The position numbers and the translations under genes were made by a program. The notes below the pieces were generated by a model. That model searched no databases, was not told the DNA's origin, and saw only the letters and a list, made by a program, of their open reading frames with translations. 64,000 bases of DNA from Stigonema ocellatum SAG 48.90 = DSM 106950 (GTDB lineage: Bacteria > Cyanobacteriota > Cyanobacteriia > Cyanobacteriales > Nostocaceae), in the NCBI GenBank assembly GCA_016903675.1, contig JADQBA010000014.1, positions 46,525-110,524 of the forward strand, read 5' to 3'. Positions 7,713-16,432 of this stretch are shown here, in pieces (within the stretch, counting starts at the first letter, position 1; every line of letters starts with the position of its first letter).

Positions 7713-9128
7713 ATGCTGACTCGGTTGAAGGTTTCTGGGTTTAAAAATTTGGTGAATGTTGATGTCCGCTTTGGACCATTCACCTGTGTGGCTGGTGGTA
7801 ACGGTGTTGGTAAATCTAACTTGTTCGATGCCATTAGGTTTTTGAGTGCGATCGCGGATCGTCCTTTAATTGAAGCTGCCTTGGCTGTTCGAGATGAGGA
7901 GGGTAGGACAGCAGATATACGTAGCCTTTTTCACCGTGTTGGTGATGAATATGGGGATGAAATGTCCTTTGATGCGGAGATGATTGTACCAGAAGAGGGT
8001 GTGGACGACCTAGGGCAAAAGGCGGAAGCTAGTATTACCTTTCTTCGCTATTCCATAACCCTGGTTTACAGATTAGATGATGGCTTGCGGTCTTTAGGTT
8101 CCCTGGAAATAATCAAAGAGGAGTTAGTTCACATCAACCTTGGTGATGCCAAGAAAAACTTATTGTTTCCTCACAGTGTAGACTGGCGTAAGTCGGCAGT
8201 CAAGGGGCGACGGACTTCACCATTTATTTCTACTGAGGACGATAAAGGAAAAACAGTAATTAAGCTACATCAAGACGGGAGAAAAGGAAACACTCTGTCT
8301 CGACTAGCCATGAATCTTCCCCGAACCGTACTTTCTGTGGCTAATGCTACCGAAAGTCCAACAGCGCTACTGGCGCGAAGAGAAATGCAATCCTGGAGGC
8401 TACTTCAATTAGAACCTTCAGCACTACGGCAACCAGACGAATTTACATCTCCGACAAAATTAGACATGGATGGCTCCCACTTAGCCGCTACACTTTATTA
8501 CTTGGCACGGTTTAGCAAAAACCATCCAACAAATGGAATTTGACACTCCCCATGCCTAAAGGCAAGGGGATTCTGTAAGAGGTTTAGCCGTAGCTCTCAC
8601 ATATCCGACTGTCGGAGTTTCCCACACATTGGCGGTGATTCCCGTAGGCGTGGTTCCTGGACTCAACCCACTTGGGATTGATAACTTCCAAGGCGTGACT
8701 TTCCCCCAATCCGGGGGTAGGGTGATTGAGACCTGTTTGATCCTATTGTAGCACGATGCGAGCACTCCTGTCAACTCACAGGAGTGCTCGCATCGCAAAA
8801 AAAACATAGATTTTTGACGGGGACTGAAGTCCCCAAGAGTGCTTACCCCATGTGAAGGTAGGGGCTTGCGCCCTAAGAGTTTCCGGTCAGACGATGAGGC
8901 GGAAGCACAGGTTTACCAACATATTGCTAATCGTCTAGCAGAACTCATTGATGATGTGAGTGAAGTAGGGATTGACCGGGATGAACGCCGTGAACTTCTA
9001 AGTAGTTACATGATAGTAATGGTTCGTCAGGAAGTCTCCAACAATCAAAAGCAACACAGCCCAAGAAACGCCGAGTTGTGGATAGAGATGACCTTCAACC
9101 ACTCATCCCCGGTTTCCCTACTGAATAG
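7713..9128 (+). pseudogene. AAA/SMC-like ATPase gene, broken
   Basis: The first part (7713-8543) encodes a RecF/SMC-like ATPase N-terminus: LTRLKVSGFKNL and the Walker A GGNGVGKSN. Near 8505-8515 one extra base seems to shift the frame; the other frame reads LAKTIQQMEFDT, which looks like the true continuation. About 340 bp resembling an IS200/IS605 remnant then follow. Beyond it (about 8881-9128) the gene resumes: EAEAQVYQHIANRLAELIDD, and after another frame change PKKRRVVDRDDLQPLIPGF, ending at TAG 9126. The region that should carry the ABC signature and Walker B is missing. It directly precedes the DUF4276-like gene, the usual pairing for this family. Not functional. Confidence 0.75.
8544..8880 (-). 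mobile_element. Transposase-less IS200/IS605-like remnant
   Basis: The insertion begins with a motif (GACACTCCCCATGCC... GGGGATTC) that I recall at the right ends of TnpB-carrying IS605 elements in cyanobacteria. On the minus strand a frame ending KPLTESPCL resembles a TnpB C-terminal tail. A GGGGACTTCAGTCCCC hairpin lies at the opposite end, and a perfect 18-bp-arm hairpin at 8754-8795 is inside. No TnpA or TnpB body is present. Boundaries are approximate. Confidence 0.5.
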
Positions 9129-9130
9129 GC

Positions 9131-9649
9131 ATGAAAGAACTTTGCTACACGTTGCTGTCTGATGGCAGTTCAGACAAAGCACTAATGCCTATTCTCACAT
9201 GGTTATTACGGAAGCATCAGGTTGAGTGCGCTATTCAATCTACTTGGGCGGATTTGCGACGCTTACCCAAACCACCGAAAACCTTATTACCACGTATTAT
9301 CAGCAGCCTAGAACTCTACCCTTGCGATTTGTTGTTTGTCCATCGTGATGCAGAAAAGGAACCACGCGAAAAACGTGTAGTTGAAATCCAAGAAGCAGTG
9401 GAAGCAGTTAAAAAATCAGTAGCAGTACCACCTGCTGTTTGTGTTATTCCGGTGCGTATGCAGGAGGCATGGCTGCTATTTGACGAAGCAGCACTGCGGA
9501 AAGCGGCAGACAATCCTCGTGGACGCCAGCCGTTACAACTACCAGATATCGCCAAACTTGAACAACAACCCGATCCGAAGGAAATTCTTCATAGACTTCT
9601 GTGCGAAGCCAGTGGGTTGACAGGTCGAAGGTTAAAGCAATTCTCATGA
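9131..9649 (+). CDS. DUF4276-like protein, C-terminus degraded
   Basis: 172 residues, starting MKELCYTLLSDGSSDKALMPILTWLL. The pattern of an N-terminal (D)GSSD acid cluster and a central CDLLFVHRDAEKE suggests the DUF4276/TOPRIM-like nuclease fold that is usually the partner of AAA ATPases in OLD/PARIS-style defence pairs. The stop after GLTGRRLKQFS is early: just beyond it, another frame reads HEIKQVIQVPDFS, which looks like lost C-terminal sequence, so a frameshift is likely. The start is two bases after the stop of the broken ATPase gene. The pair is probably inactive. The family assignment is moderate. Confidence 0.6.
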   Translation: MKELCYTLLSDGSSDKALMPILTWLLRKHQVECAIQSTWADLRRLPKPPKTLLPRIISSLELYPCDLLFVHRDAEKEPREKRVVEIQEAVEAVKKSVAVPPAVCVIPVRMQEAWLLFDEAALRKAADNPRGRQPLQLPDIAKLEQQPDPKEILHRLLCEASGLTGRRLKQFS

Positions 9650-9854
9650 AATTAAACAAGTTATCCAAGTACCTGACTTTTCCCGTTAAGTCTTGAAAAG
9701 CTTGCTGACAAAGGATTTAGGGCAAGGTACAAGATTTACAGTATAATCAGCCACGTGTGGTATCAGAGGGGACAAGTCATGTTGGACTGGTGGGAGAAAA
9801 ATTTTGCAACTTGTGAGTTCTGAAAATTCCCAAAAAATAAAATAAAGGTAGAAT

Positions 9855-9873
9855 TGTAATGATAATCATTATC
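9855..9873. promoter_or_regulatory. Near-consensus Fur box
   Basis: TGTAATGATAATCATTATC matches the 19-bp Fur consensus at 17 positions. The nearest downstream features are a hairpin with a T run at 9880-9934 and then the nuclease-ParA gene at 10015. No iron uptake gene is adjacent. Confidence 0.65.
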
Positions 9874-9879
9874 ATATAA

Positions 9880-9934
9880 AGGGTGTAGGGAAGGGTCAGC
9901 CGTCGGCTAACCCTTCCCTACACCCTCCTTTTTT
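9880..9934 (+). terminator. Strong hairpin followed by T run
   Basis: Arms of 23 bp (9880-9902 and 9904-9926) pair with one mismatch. The loop is minimal and the sequence continues CCTTTTTT. It could terminate + strand transcription starting at the Fur box. The long G/C-rich arms also resemble the interspersed palindromes of this genome. Confidence 0.6.
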
Positions 9935-10014
9935 ATATTCAATTTTTAGGTTTTTAATTGCCGTTTATACTAAAACTAACTCAGTAAGATTGTGCCATAA
10001 TCAAATTTATATAA

Positions 10015-10671
10015 GTGTTTGACAACGAACTAAATTTTTTAGAGGTAAATAATTTGCCTTTTAATCCTGATCTGTGCCGTAACGAGACCGAAGTTGAAAG
10101 CAAACTTATAGTGCAATATTTGTTACCACAGCTAGGTTATACTCCTGACACCTGGTATCAAGAGGTAGCAGTTGGTAGCATACGCTTAGACTTTCTTGCA
10201 TTTACTGCACAAGTTCTTCCCTTCGTCATAAATGCTAACTCACCACTAAGTGTGGTTATGGAGGCCAAGCATCCTAAACAGAATTTAAACAATCATGTTC
10301 TCAGACTTAAGCATTATTTAATAAGTTTGAATGTGCAGTATGGGTTGTTAACCAACGGTAAAGAAATTAGAATTTATCAGAAGTTAATAGACGAGATTCA
10401 GTTAGTTTTTTCCGGTTCGGGAAAAGAAGTAAATACAAAAATAGAAGAAATTAAAATCTTAATTGGCAGAGAAAGTTTTCCGGGTGAGACAAATTTAAAT
10501 AACTTGAAAGCTTCAGTAAGTTTCGATAAGATTTCAAATCCATTTAAGGAGCAAAAATTAATTAAAATAATTGTTGTTTACCATAACAAAGGCGGAGTCG
10601 GCAAGACAACTACTGTAGTTAATTTAGCAGCCGCTATTAGTAAAAAAGGTAAAAGAGTTCTAGTAATGTAA
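10015..10671 (+). CDS. HsdR_N-like nuclease domain fused to a truncated ParA ATPase
   Basis: 218 residues from GTG 10015. Residues about 20-130 resemble the N-terminal nuclease domain of type I restriction HsdR: a candidate PD-(D/E)xK site is IRLDFLAF followed by VVMEAKHP, then YGLLTNGKEIRIY. After a linker, the deviant Walker A of a ParA/MinD ATPase appears at the C-terminus: YHNKGGVGKTTTVVNLAAA. The protein stops at GKRVLVM, exactly where ParA proteins continue with the DLDPQ(A/G)N segment, so most of the ATPase is missing. A 165-residue gene with its own ribosome-binding site follows 7 bp later. The family would normally be a full nuclease-ParA fusion; here the ATPase is probably dead. Confidence 0.65.
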   Translation: MFDNELNFLEVNNLPFNPDLCRNETEVESKLIVQYLLPQLGYTPDTWYQEVAVGSIRLDFLAFTAQVLPFVINANSPLSVVMEAKHPKQNLNNHVLRLKHYLISLNVQYGLLTNGKEIRIYQKLIDEIQLVFSGSGKEVNTKIEEIKILIGRESFPGETNLNNLKASVSFDKISNPFKEQKLIKIIVVYHNKGGVGKTTTVVNLAAAISKKGKRVLVM

Positions 10672-10678
10672 AGGCGAG

Positions 10679-11176
10679 ATGATTGGAGTATTTATTATTG
10701 AACCTGAAACCCAGGAGAATTTAATAAAGCAAGTTCAATTATTTAGAAAATCCAAATCTGAAAGTTTAGAACCGAAAAACTTCACATCAGAAGATTTAGA
10801 AAGATTTTTAAATAATTTGGAGTTGCGCTTTGAAAAGCTCACTAAGCAGCTATTAGAAGAGTCAATTACCAAAGTAAATTTAGAAACTGAAAACAAGGCT
10901 CTGAAAAAACAGCTAGCTGAGCAAGTTGAACCTTTAAAAGTGTTTCAAAAGTTGAATGTAGACAAAATTGCTAAGAAATTGCTTAATGCTGGCTTTAATC
11001 AGAAAAAAGCCAATCAGATAGCACTAGCAATAGTAGATGAGCGCGAAAAAGAGCAGTTTAGCTCATTACATGATGTAATAGAGAGAGTTAAAGTTCCACA
11101 TGGCAAAAATATGCAGAAAGCTATAAGTCACAAAAAAATGCTTGATCTCATAGAAAGTTTATTCGTAGAAGATTAA
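10679..11176 (+). CDS. Coiled-coil protein of unknown function
   Basis: 165 residues. A GGCGAG motif 1-6 bases before ATG and the 7-bp gap to the upstream gene suggest real translation. Residues 35-95 form a coiled coil (KLTKQLLEESITKVNLETENKALKK). The C-terminal part (about 105-160) contains a helix-hairpin-helix-like stretch, FSSLHDVIERVKVPHGKNM. Either it is an independent gene, or it is the tail of a larger nuclease-ParA protein left after an internal deletion. No family recognised. Confidence 0.5.
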   Translation: MIGVFIIEPETQENLIKQVQLFRKSKSESLEPKNFTSEDLERFLNNLELRFEKLTKQLLEESITKVNLETENKALKKQLAEQVEPLKVFQKLNVDKIAKKLLNAGFNQKKANQIALAIVDEREKEQFSSLHDVIERVKVPHGKNMQKAISHKKMLDLIESLFVED

Positions 11177-11532
11177 TTTACCGAATTATCTTACTCAAGC
11201 TGAAAAGGCAAGGTATAGATATTGATAAACGTTCCAACCGAATGGCACGTATTACACGGTATCAGCAGGGAATAAAAGACTTTAATCCCAGAGCAAAAAT
11301 TGGGCTTTCCCATCAGTAAAATGTGAAGAAATATTTCGCCAACAGTGTCTTCGCTATATCTACCCCATCCCGTGAAAAGTCAGAGTGGTTCGTCACTTAC
11401 ACTCGCGAACCCTGACACCCTTTCCACATCCCGTGAAAAGTCAGCATTATTACAGTGGTCATTATTACAGTAGTGTTGTTATAAATGTATAAAACTTTAT
11501 AAGTTTTTTTGTGAGTATAATGCCAAAAATAA
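11177..11532. other. Gap with gene debris and a two-copy 18-bp repeat
   Basis: A + strand stretch at about 11205-11320 reads like eroded protein (RSNRMARITRYQQGIKDFNPRAK in pieces) without start. CATCCCGTGAAAAGTCAG occurs at 11366-11383 and 11427-11444. Nothing else supportable. Confidence 0.4.
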
Positions 11533-11928
11533 ATGAATAATATTCAACTAGACCCTTGCCCTTATTGCCAACATCAAGAATTTGATTATGGTTTTTGTAT
11601 AGTATCTTTTATAGAAGAACTAATGTATTTAAAGGGAATCAAAAACTTTCAAGAAGACAAAATAGAACAAAACGTTTCAAAAATTATTAAAAATAGTTCA
11701 TTAGGAGGATTTTTAGGTATTTATAAAAGTTTTAAAGGAGCCGTTTTTGATGGAGTAAAAAGTACACCCCTTTTAATATGTAAACACTGTAGACATTTTA
11801 TAGTTGTATGTCCAATTTGTAAAAAGTTATCTTTAGTTGAAAGATATGTTAAGACAGGTGAAATGGTTGAGTGTATGTATTGTAAGGCAGGTTTTCTAAC
11901 ATCTGAAAGTGGTTCTGTACCAATTTAG
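11533..11928 (+). CDS. Small protein with four CxxC motifs
   Basis: 131 residues. CPYC near the N-terminus, CKHC and CPIC in the middle and CMYC near the C-terminus could bind two zinc ions as zinc-ribbon knuckles. The central part contains a Gly-rich helix (NSSLGGFLGIYKSFKGAVFDG). AT-rich codon use matches the neighbouring island genes. No family recognised; a DNA- or RNA-binding role is only a guess. It stands alone, with gene-free flanks of about 150-350 bp. Confidence 0.55.
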   Translation: MNNIQLDPCPYCQHQEFDYGFCIVSFIEELMYLKGIKNFQEDKIEQNVSKIIKNSSLGGFLGIYKSFKGAVFDGVKSTPLLICKHCRHFIVVCPICKKLSLVERYVKTGEMVECMYCKAGFLTSESGSVPI

Positions 11929-12074
11929 TCAGAAAAACTCACAAACCTTGGATGTCAAGTTATACTGCTAAGTTATTAATGAGGTAGTACTTCGACGTTA
12001 TCTATTAGAGTCCAGCATTAAATTAGTGTAAAGTTATCGATGGTATTGTGCTTCATCCATAGGGAGTTAACTCT

Positions 12075-12983
12075 ATGACATTTGATCTCGCCCTGTTCGG
12101 TTCCAAGTTAAAGAGATACAGAGAGCAGTTTGAGAGTTCACTTGATGAAATATCATTATTAACAGGTATTTCAACTCCAGCTTTGATTTCTCTTGAAAAT
12201 GGAGAAAGAAGACCAACAGGCGACGAAGTTCTCATCTTAGCAGACTACTATAAATGCGATTATCAGTTCTTTATATCAAATGAACAACTAGCACCTTTTG
12301 AACAAACTGAAACTCTTTTCAGAAGATATGGAAATGAGTTCTTAAAGGAAGATCGTTGGGCTGTTCAAGAATTTCTGTTCCTATGTGAGTGTGAAGAGTT
12401 TTTACTCAATCTAATTCCTAAAAAAGACTACAAGCCCTTTAGTTTTGTCAAAATTGGAACTTATTTCAAGGGGCACGCTGAACAGGCAGCAGTAAGACTT
12501 CGACAGTATCTCGGTTATTCTTTCTACCAAGTAGGTAGTGATGTTTATGATGACTTTCGCCGTTTAGGGTTTCATATTTTCCGCCGTGAGCTAGGTAACT
12601 CAAATATTTCTGGTTTATACATAAGACATCCTGTAGCTGGCAAGTGTGTGCTAGTGAACTACAGTGAGGACGTATATAGACAGAGATTTACTGCCGCACA
12701 TGAGGCTGCTCATGCAATTTTGGACGAGGAGGAAGATGTTGTTGTTTCTCTTCTATCAGATAAAAACAACCTTGTCGAAGTGAGAGCTAACACATTTGCT
12801 TCTCGTTATCTGATGCCTCCAGAATTTCTAACTAATATTCCAGATGCTAATAACTGGAATCCTAATAAGGCTATTGAATGGGCAAGCAGGCTTAAGGTTA
12901 GTACAGAAGCTTTAGTTTATGCATTATCGAAAAATTTGTCTACCAGGGGTAGATATAGCCAGCTTGTTATCAGGGGCAAGTAG
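12075..12983 (+). CDS. XRE-ImmA/IrrE family regulator-metallopeptidase
   Basis: 302 residues. Residues 9-60 form an XRE helix-turn-helix (LKRYREQFESSLDEISLLTG, then ISTPALISLENGERRP). Residues 209-213 are the zinc peptidase motif HEAAH, followed by an acidic DEEED, and FASRYLMPPE is the second family block. Proteins of this type cleave or inactivate a repressor and so switch phage or toxin-antitoxin genes (ImmA) or stress genes (IrrE). No cognate repressor is adjacent; the nearest gene is a dead integrase on the other strand. The last 35 bp belong to a 165-bp direct repeat that recurs at 18576-18740. Confidence 0.85.
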   Translation: MTFDLALFGSKLKRYREQFESSLDEISLLTGISTPALISLENGERRPTGDEVLILADYYKCDYQFFISNEQLAPFEQTETLFRRYGNEFLKEDRWAVQEFLFLCECEEFLLNLIPKKDYKPFSFVKIGTYFKGHAEQAAVRLRQYLGYSFYQVGSDVYDDFRRLGFHIFRRELGNSNISGLYIRHPVAGKCVLVNYSEDVYRQRFTAAHEAAHAILDEEEDVVVSLLSDKNNLVEVRANTFASRYLMPPEFLTNIPDANNWNPNKAIEWASRLKVSTEALVYALSKNLSTRGRYSQLVIRGK

Positions 12984-13108
12984 TATAAAACCTCCGTTTG
13001 TAGTATGCCAGAACATGGCTAAAACCCTTATTCTTTCGTTCCACCTTGTGGTGACTTTGGGTAGATGAGCGCGAACTATGTGTAGACGATTTAATAGAAA
13101 CCCGTAAC
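12945..13108 (+). repeat. 165-bp direct repeat, copy A
   Basis: Nearly the same sequence lies at 18576-18740, including the block TAGTATGCCAGAACATGGCT and CCACCTTGTGGTGACTTTGG. Copy A starts inside the 3' end of the ImmA/IrrE gene, so copy B is a detached duplicate of that gene end plus its downstream flank. Confidence 0.85.
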
Positions 13109-13175
13109 TGATTAGTCTATCTTGCCCCTCATGACACGGTGGCTAGATCTACCCTGGTTAAGAGTTGCTGACCCA

Positions 13176-14240
13176 TCAATCCAACCCATCCATTAATAGC
13201 TCAGACATGGACAGTTGATCGCGGTTGCGATTGTCGTCGTAAATCTGGAGCGTGTTTAATTTAGCGTGTCTGCTAAGTTTCTGGGCTTTGCGGACGTTGC
13301 CATCGGTTTTTTCCAGTACAGCAGTGATGGCACTGTGACGGCAGCGGTGCGGGGACATATGTTTTTCAATACCTGCCCGTTTAAACAAGCGCTTGACTAT
13401 TTTATAGATCCCATCTCCGGTGAGCCTGTGACCTTCATTCTGGAAGTCCATTGAAGTAAACAGCGGGCGGTTAGCGGACATATCGCCACCACGGGCAATC
13501 AGCCAGTCAGTAATAGCAGCGACCGTTGCTTTTGGCAAGTTGACGCTCGCTCGGGAGAGCTTGCCCTTACCTAAAATTTCAAGCGTCCCAATGCTTGCAT
13601 CAAAATGTCCCACATTGAGAGTGCTGATCTCGTTGCGTCTTAGCGCATTACCCCACAGCAGCAGCAACAATGCATAGTCCCGTTTCCCGACCAGCGTTGA
13701 GCGATCGCACGAATGAATGACTGTCAAAAACTCTTCGCCTGTACAACCACTGGTATCCCGATAAGCCTGAGTCGGAACGCTGTCCACATCCACGGCATAG
13801 CTGCAAACTCCCAGCTTTCGCCCGTAGGCAACCAAAGACTTGATTGCAGCCAGCCGCCGATTAATGGTACTGGGTGATAAACCATCCTCATTTAACTTGG
13901 CTCTCTATTTAGTGACTACCAGTGTTGCTTTGTGACCTTCCAGATGCAAAAACTCCAGGATGGAATCCCGGTTAGGACGCAGCCCGGTCATGCGGACAAA
14001 GAAATCGGTGAGATATTTCCGGTATGCCCTACGAGTTCCCTCACTGTTTTTAGACTCGAGCAACTCTTCCAGCACGTCCGGGGATTCATCCAGCGCCGAG
14101 GCAAAATATGTCTCAATTTTTGCACCTAGTGCATGTTCTAGTTTCTGGACTGCTGCTAAATCAACTGGCTGGATATCTGGACTCATAGGCTCACTGGTAA
14201 GTGGGGTATTGAGAACGGCACTTTCCAATACCAACAACAT
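13176..14240 (-). pseudogene. Tyrosine recombinase with a single internal stop
   Basis: Two in-frame pieces, 14240-13908 and 13904-13176, are separated only by a TAG at 13905-13907 (TLVVTK*RAKLNEDGLS). Joined, they form a phage/XerD-type integrase of about 354 residues: an N-terminal SAM-like core-binding domain, then the catalytic domain with NALRRNEI (Arg), SPHRCRHSA (His-x-x-Arg), SRHAKLN (His) and IYDDN (Tyr). All catalytic residues remain, so a single recent substitution may have inactivated it. Its 3' end lies 68 bp from direct repeat copy A. Confidence 0.8.
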
Positions 14241-14426
14241 TATGCAGCTGTTAGGGGTTACAGTGTTGGGGTTTTGTACAATGCAACTCGTTTCGGCACA
14301 ATGACCCCAAAAGCGACTAAATAGACGTTATTTTTCCGAGCCTACTTCCGTTATTTAAGAGGGTTTATCAGTCAAAACCATTGAAATTACGTAGCAATAA
14401 TCAGTATTGAGCTTGTAAATGACTTA

Positions 14427-15578
14427 TTAACTTCCGCTATTTTCGGAAACCGATGTTCTTATTTTAAAGCACTTCTCGACCCATTCCGGAGCTAGTTCAT
14501 AACTACGGATTCTCGCCCCAGAACCTGTTAAAACTGGTTTGATAAAGCCTTCAATTGCCCAGTCTTTGAGCCATTCACGGGCAGTACGGTCTGATACCCC
14601 AAACCAAGATTCAATATCTGAAGGGTTGATTGTGTAGGGACTCTCAACACCATCAAGAACCCGCGCCAGAAGTCTTGTCAAAAGTTGTTGTGTAGTTCGT
14701 GCTAATCTTTCCCAAGGGGGAGCTTCGGGTGCAACGGCTTCATAGAGTGATTTGGCTAGTGTCTGTAATTCATCTGCTGCACGCGCCATTGTCTCAACAA
14801 AATATAGCAGCCACCTAGTGTGGTCTGGGTCATGACGACCTTCATAAAAGTTTACTGGCAAACCCATTTGCAAGTTGCGGTAGTAGCGATCTCGGTCAGC
14901 ATTGAAATATTCGTCAAAAGAGAAAAAGCCTCGCATCCGGTAGCCAGAACGCCACAGTTCAGCAGTAGCAAGAAGTCTCCCAGTGCGTCCATTCCCATCG
15001 TTAAATGGGTGAATGCTGAGAAAGCGGTGCGTCAGGATGGCTGCACGGATAGGGGCTGGCAATTCAGCAGCGACCATCGAAGATAGCCAATCAACTAAGG
15101 AGCGCATCAGTACAGGTACATCTCCGGGTTCAGGGGGCCCATAATCAATGGTGCGCGTTAGGGTATCGACTACAGGACATTCTGTAATCCGATAGTCACT
15201 TTTACTGCCCCTTCGTCCACGACCCCGCACAATTACAATTCTGTGGAGTTCCTGAATAAATGCTTCTGTGATCGGGGTTTGAGCTTCGGCAAATTCTTCA
15301 ACTCGGTCAAGCGCACGCCAATAGTTACGAACTTCTTGTTCTGCATCAGAACCAGTACGGTCACTGCCAGCGATCGCCCGTCGAACGGCTGCTTCATCCA
15401 AGGGATTACCTTCAATTTGAGTCGAACTGCGTGTACTTCTTTGTAAAGCATCGTGACGCAGCCGCAGAGTGGTATCGGGTGGAAGGGGTAAAACCTCGAT
15501 GACAGCACGCGCCCCCTCAATGATTCCCAAATACCTCACTAGAGAATTACTATACGTGAAGCGTGGCACAAAACTCAT
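14427..15578 (-). CDS. Fic family protein (AMPylator)
   Basis: 383 residues. The Fic motif HPFNDGNGRTGR is at residues 190-201 and is intact, so transfer of AMP (or another nucleotide moiety) to a protein hydroxyl is expected. An inhibitory helix with the (S/T)xxxE(G/N) pattern, SSTQIEGN, lies N-terminal at 51-58, making it a class II, self-inhibited Fic. The C-terminal 100 residues include a winged-helix-like segment (WFGVSDRTAREWLKDWAIEG), as in many prokaryotic Fic/DOC regulators. It stands alone in the island; target unknown. Confidence 0.9.
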   Translation of the reverse strand: MSFVPRFTYSNSLVRYLGIIEGARAVIEVLPLPPDTTLRLRHDALQRSTRSSTQIEGNPLDEAAVRRAIAGSDRTGSDAEQEVRNYWRALDRVEEFAEAQTPITEAFIQELHRIVIVRGRGRRGSKSDYRITECPVVDTLTRTIDYGPPEPGDVPVLMRSLVDWLSSMVAAELPAPIRAAILTHRFLSIHPFNDGNGRTGRLLATAELWRSGYRMRGFFSFDEYFNADRDRYYRNLQMGLPVNFYEGRHDPDHTRWLLYFVETMARAADELQTLAKSLYEAVAPEAPPWERLARTTQQLLTRLLARVLDGVESPYTINPSDIESWFGVSDRTAREWLKDWAIEGFIKPVLTGSGARIRSYELAPEWVEKCFKIRTSVSENSGS

Positions 15579-15630
15579 AAAATAACTGATAACTCTTGTT
15601 GCTCAATAAAATTCATTTAAAGCCACTAGC

Positions 15631-16137
15631 GTGGAAGCTGCTTCCATGCAACTGCGTACACTAGTGTATGATAAAGCTGTGCTGCTAGTAGTAGACGATG
15701 CTTGGAATCCAGAGGATGCACAAGCATTTAATGTTGGTGGGGCGCGTTGTCAAGTTTTGGTAACAACCCGCGAAGCTGCGATCGCTGAAGTTCTCGGAGC
15801 CTGCACCTATTCTCTGGATGTAATGAAGCCATCCCAAGCGATGGAACTGCTGACTAAAAAAGTAGGACGAGCGCTTACTGAGAAAGAAACTCAGGAATCT
15901 CTTGCTTTAGCGAAAGCGGTCGGCTATCTGCCTTTGGCGCTAGAACTAGCTGCTGCCCAAGTTGCTGGTGGTACTCCTTGGACAGTTCTTGTGCAAGATA
16001 TGCAGCTTGAGGTAGCTCGCTTAATTTCATTAGATAATAAATCAGCCAGAGATGCTCATGATGAAGCGAGCCTAAAAAAACTCAGTTTAACTGCATCATT
16101 AAATTTGAGCATACGGCGATTGCAAGAGGAAAGCTTC
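15631..16137 (+). pseudogene. NB-ARC (STAND) ATPase fragment
   Basis: Only the middle of an NB-ARC domain is present: kinase-2 LLVVDDAWN, then VLVTTREAA and the GLPLA-like GYLPLALELAAAQV. The P-loop and everything upstream are missing, and the C-terminal sensor repeats are cut off where an IS1634-type remnant begins on the opposite strand near 16138. STAND NTPases with NB-ARC are common in cyanobacterial signalling and defence. The open frame runs to 16173 but its last residues are antisense of the IS remnant. Confidence 0.75.
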
Positions 16138-16344
16138 TACCCAGGGTTCTACAGCAGACAACCGATGGTCTGACTGGGTAATTATATATGTTAATAACAA
16201 TACACTCAGTTGTCCGTAGCTCAGTCCTTCGTGGTTCCCATGTGGTTCCTTTAGCTTTTGGTCAATACAAATGGCTAACTCCATCTGTTTGAGCCATTCC
16301 ACTATCACGGGAATATCGTCAATCCGCTCAGAAGTTATTTCCAT
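16138..16344 (-). mobile_element. IS1634-type transposase remnant (DUF4277 N-terminus)
   Basis: Starting at ATG 16344, about 68 residues read MEITSERIDDIPVIVEWLKQ and later YGQLSVLLLTYIITQSDHRL, matching the DUF4277 N-terminus of IS1634-family transposases in cyanobacteria (from memory). The rest of the transposase, including the catalytic DDE core, is absent. It abuts the NB-ARC fragment. Confidence 0.75.
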
Positions 16345-16432
16345 GATTTTTTTGGTGATCTGACGTTGGCGAATTTGGAATATTGTGTATAAAAGCTTGT
16401 CAGTGCCACAATAAAATGATTGAGGGCTTTAA

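Noticed and set aside
8754..8803. Rho-independent terminator at the perfect hairpin
   Set aside because: The hairpin is followed by A, not T, on the + strand, and the T run precedes it on the minus strand.
11366..11444. Possible minimal CRISPR: CATCCCGTGAAAAGTCAG twice with a 43-bp spacer
   Set aside because: Only two copies, no cas genes, and unequal flanks; a plain short direct repeat.
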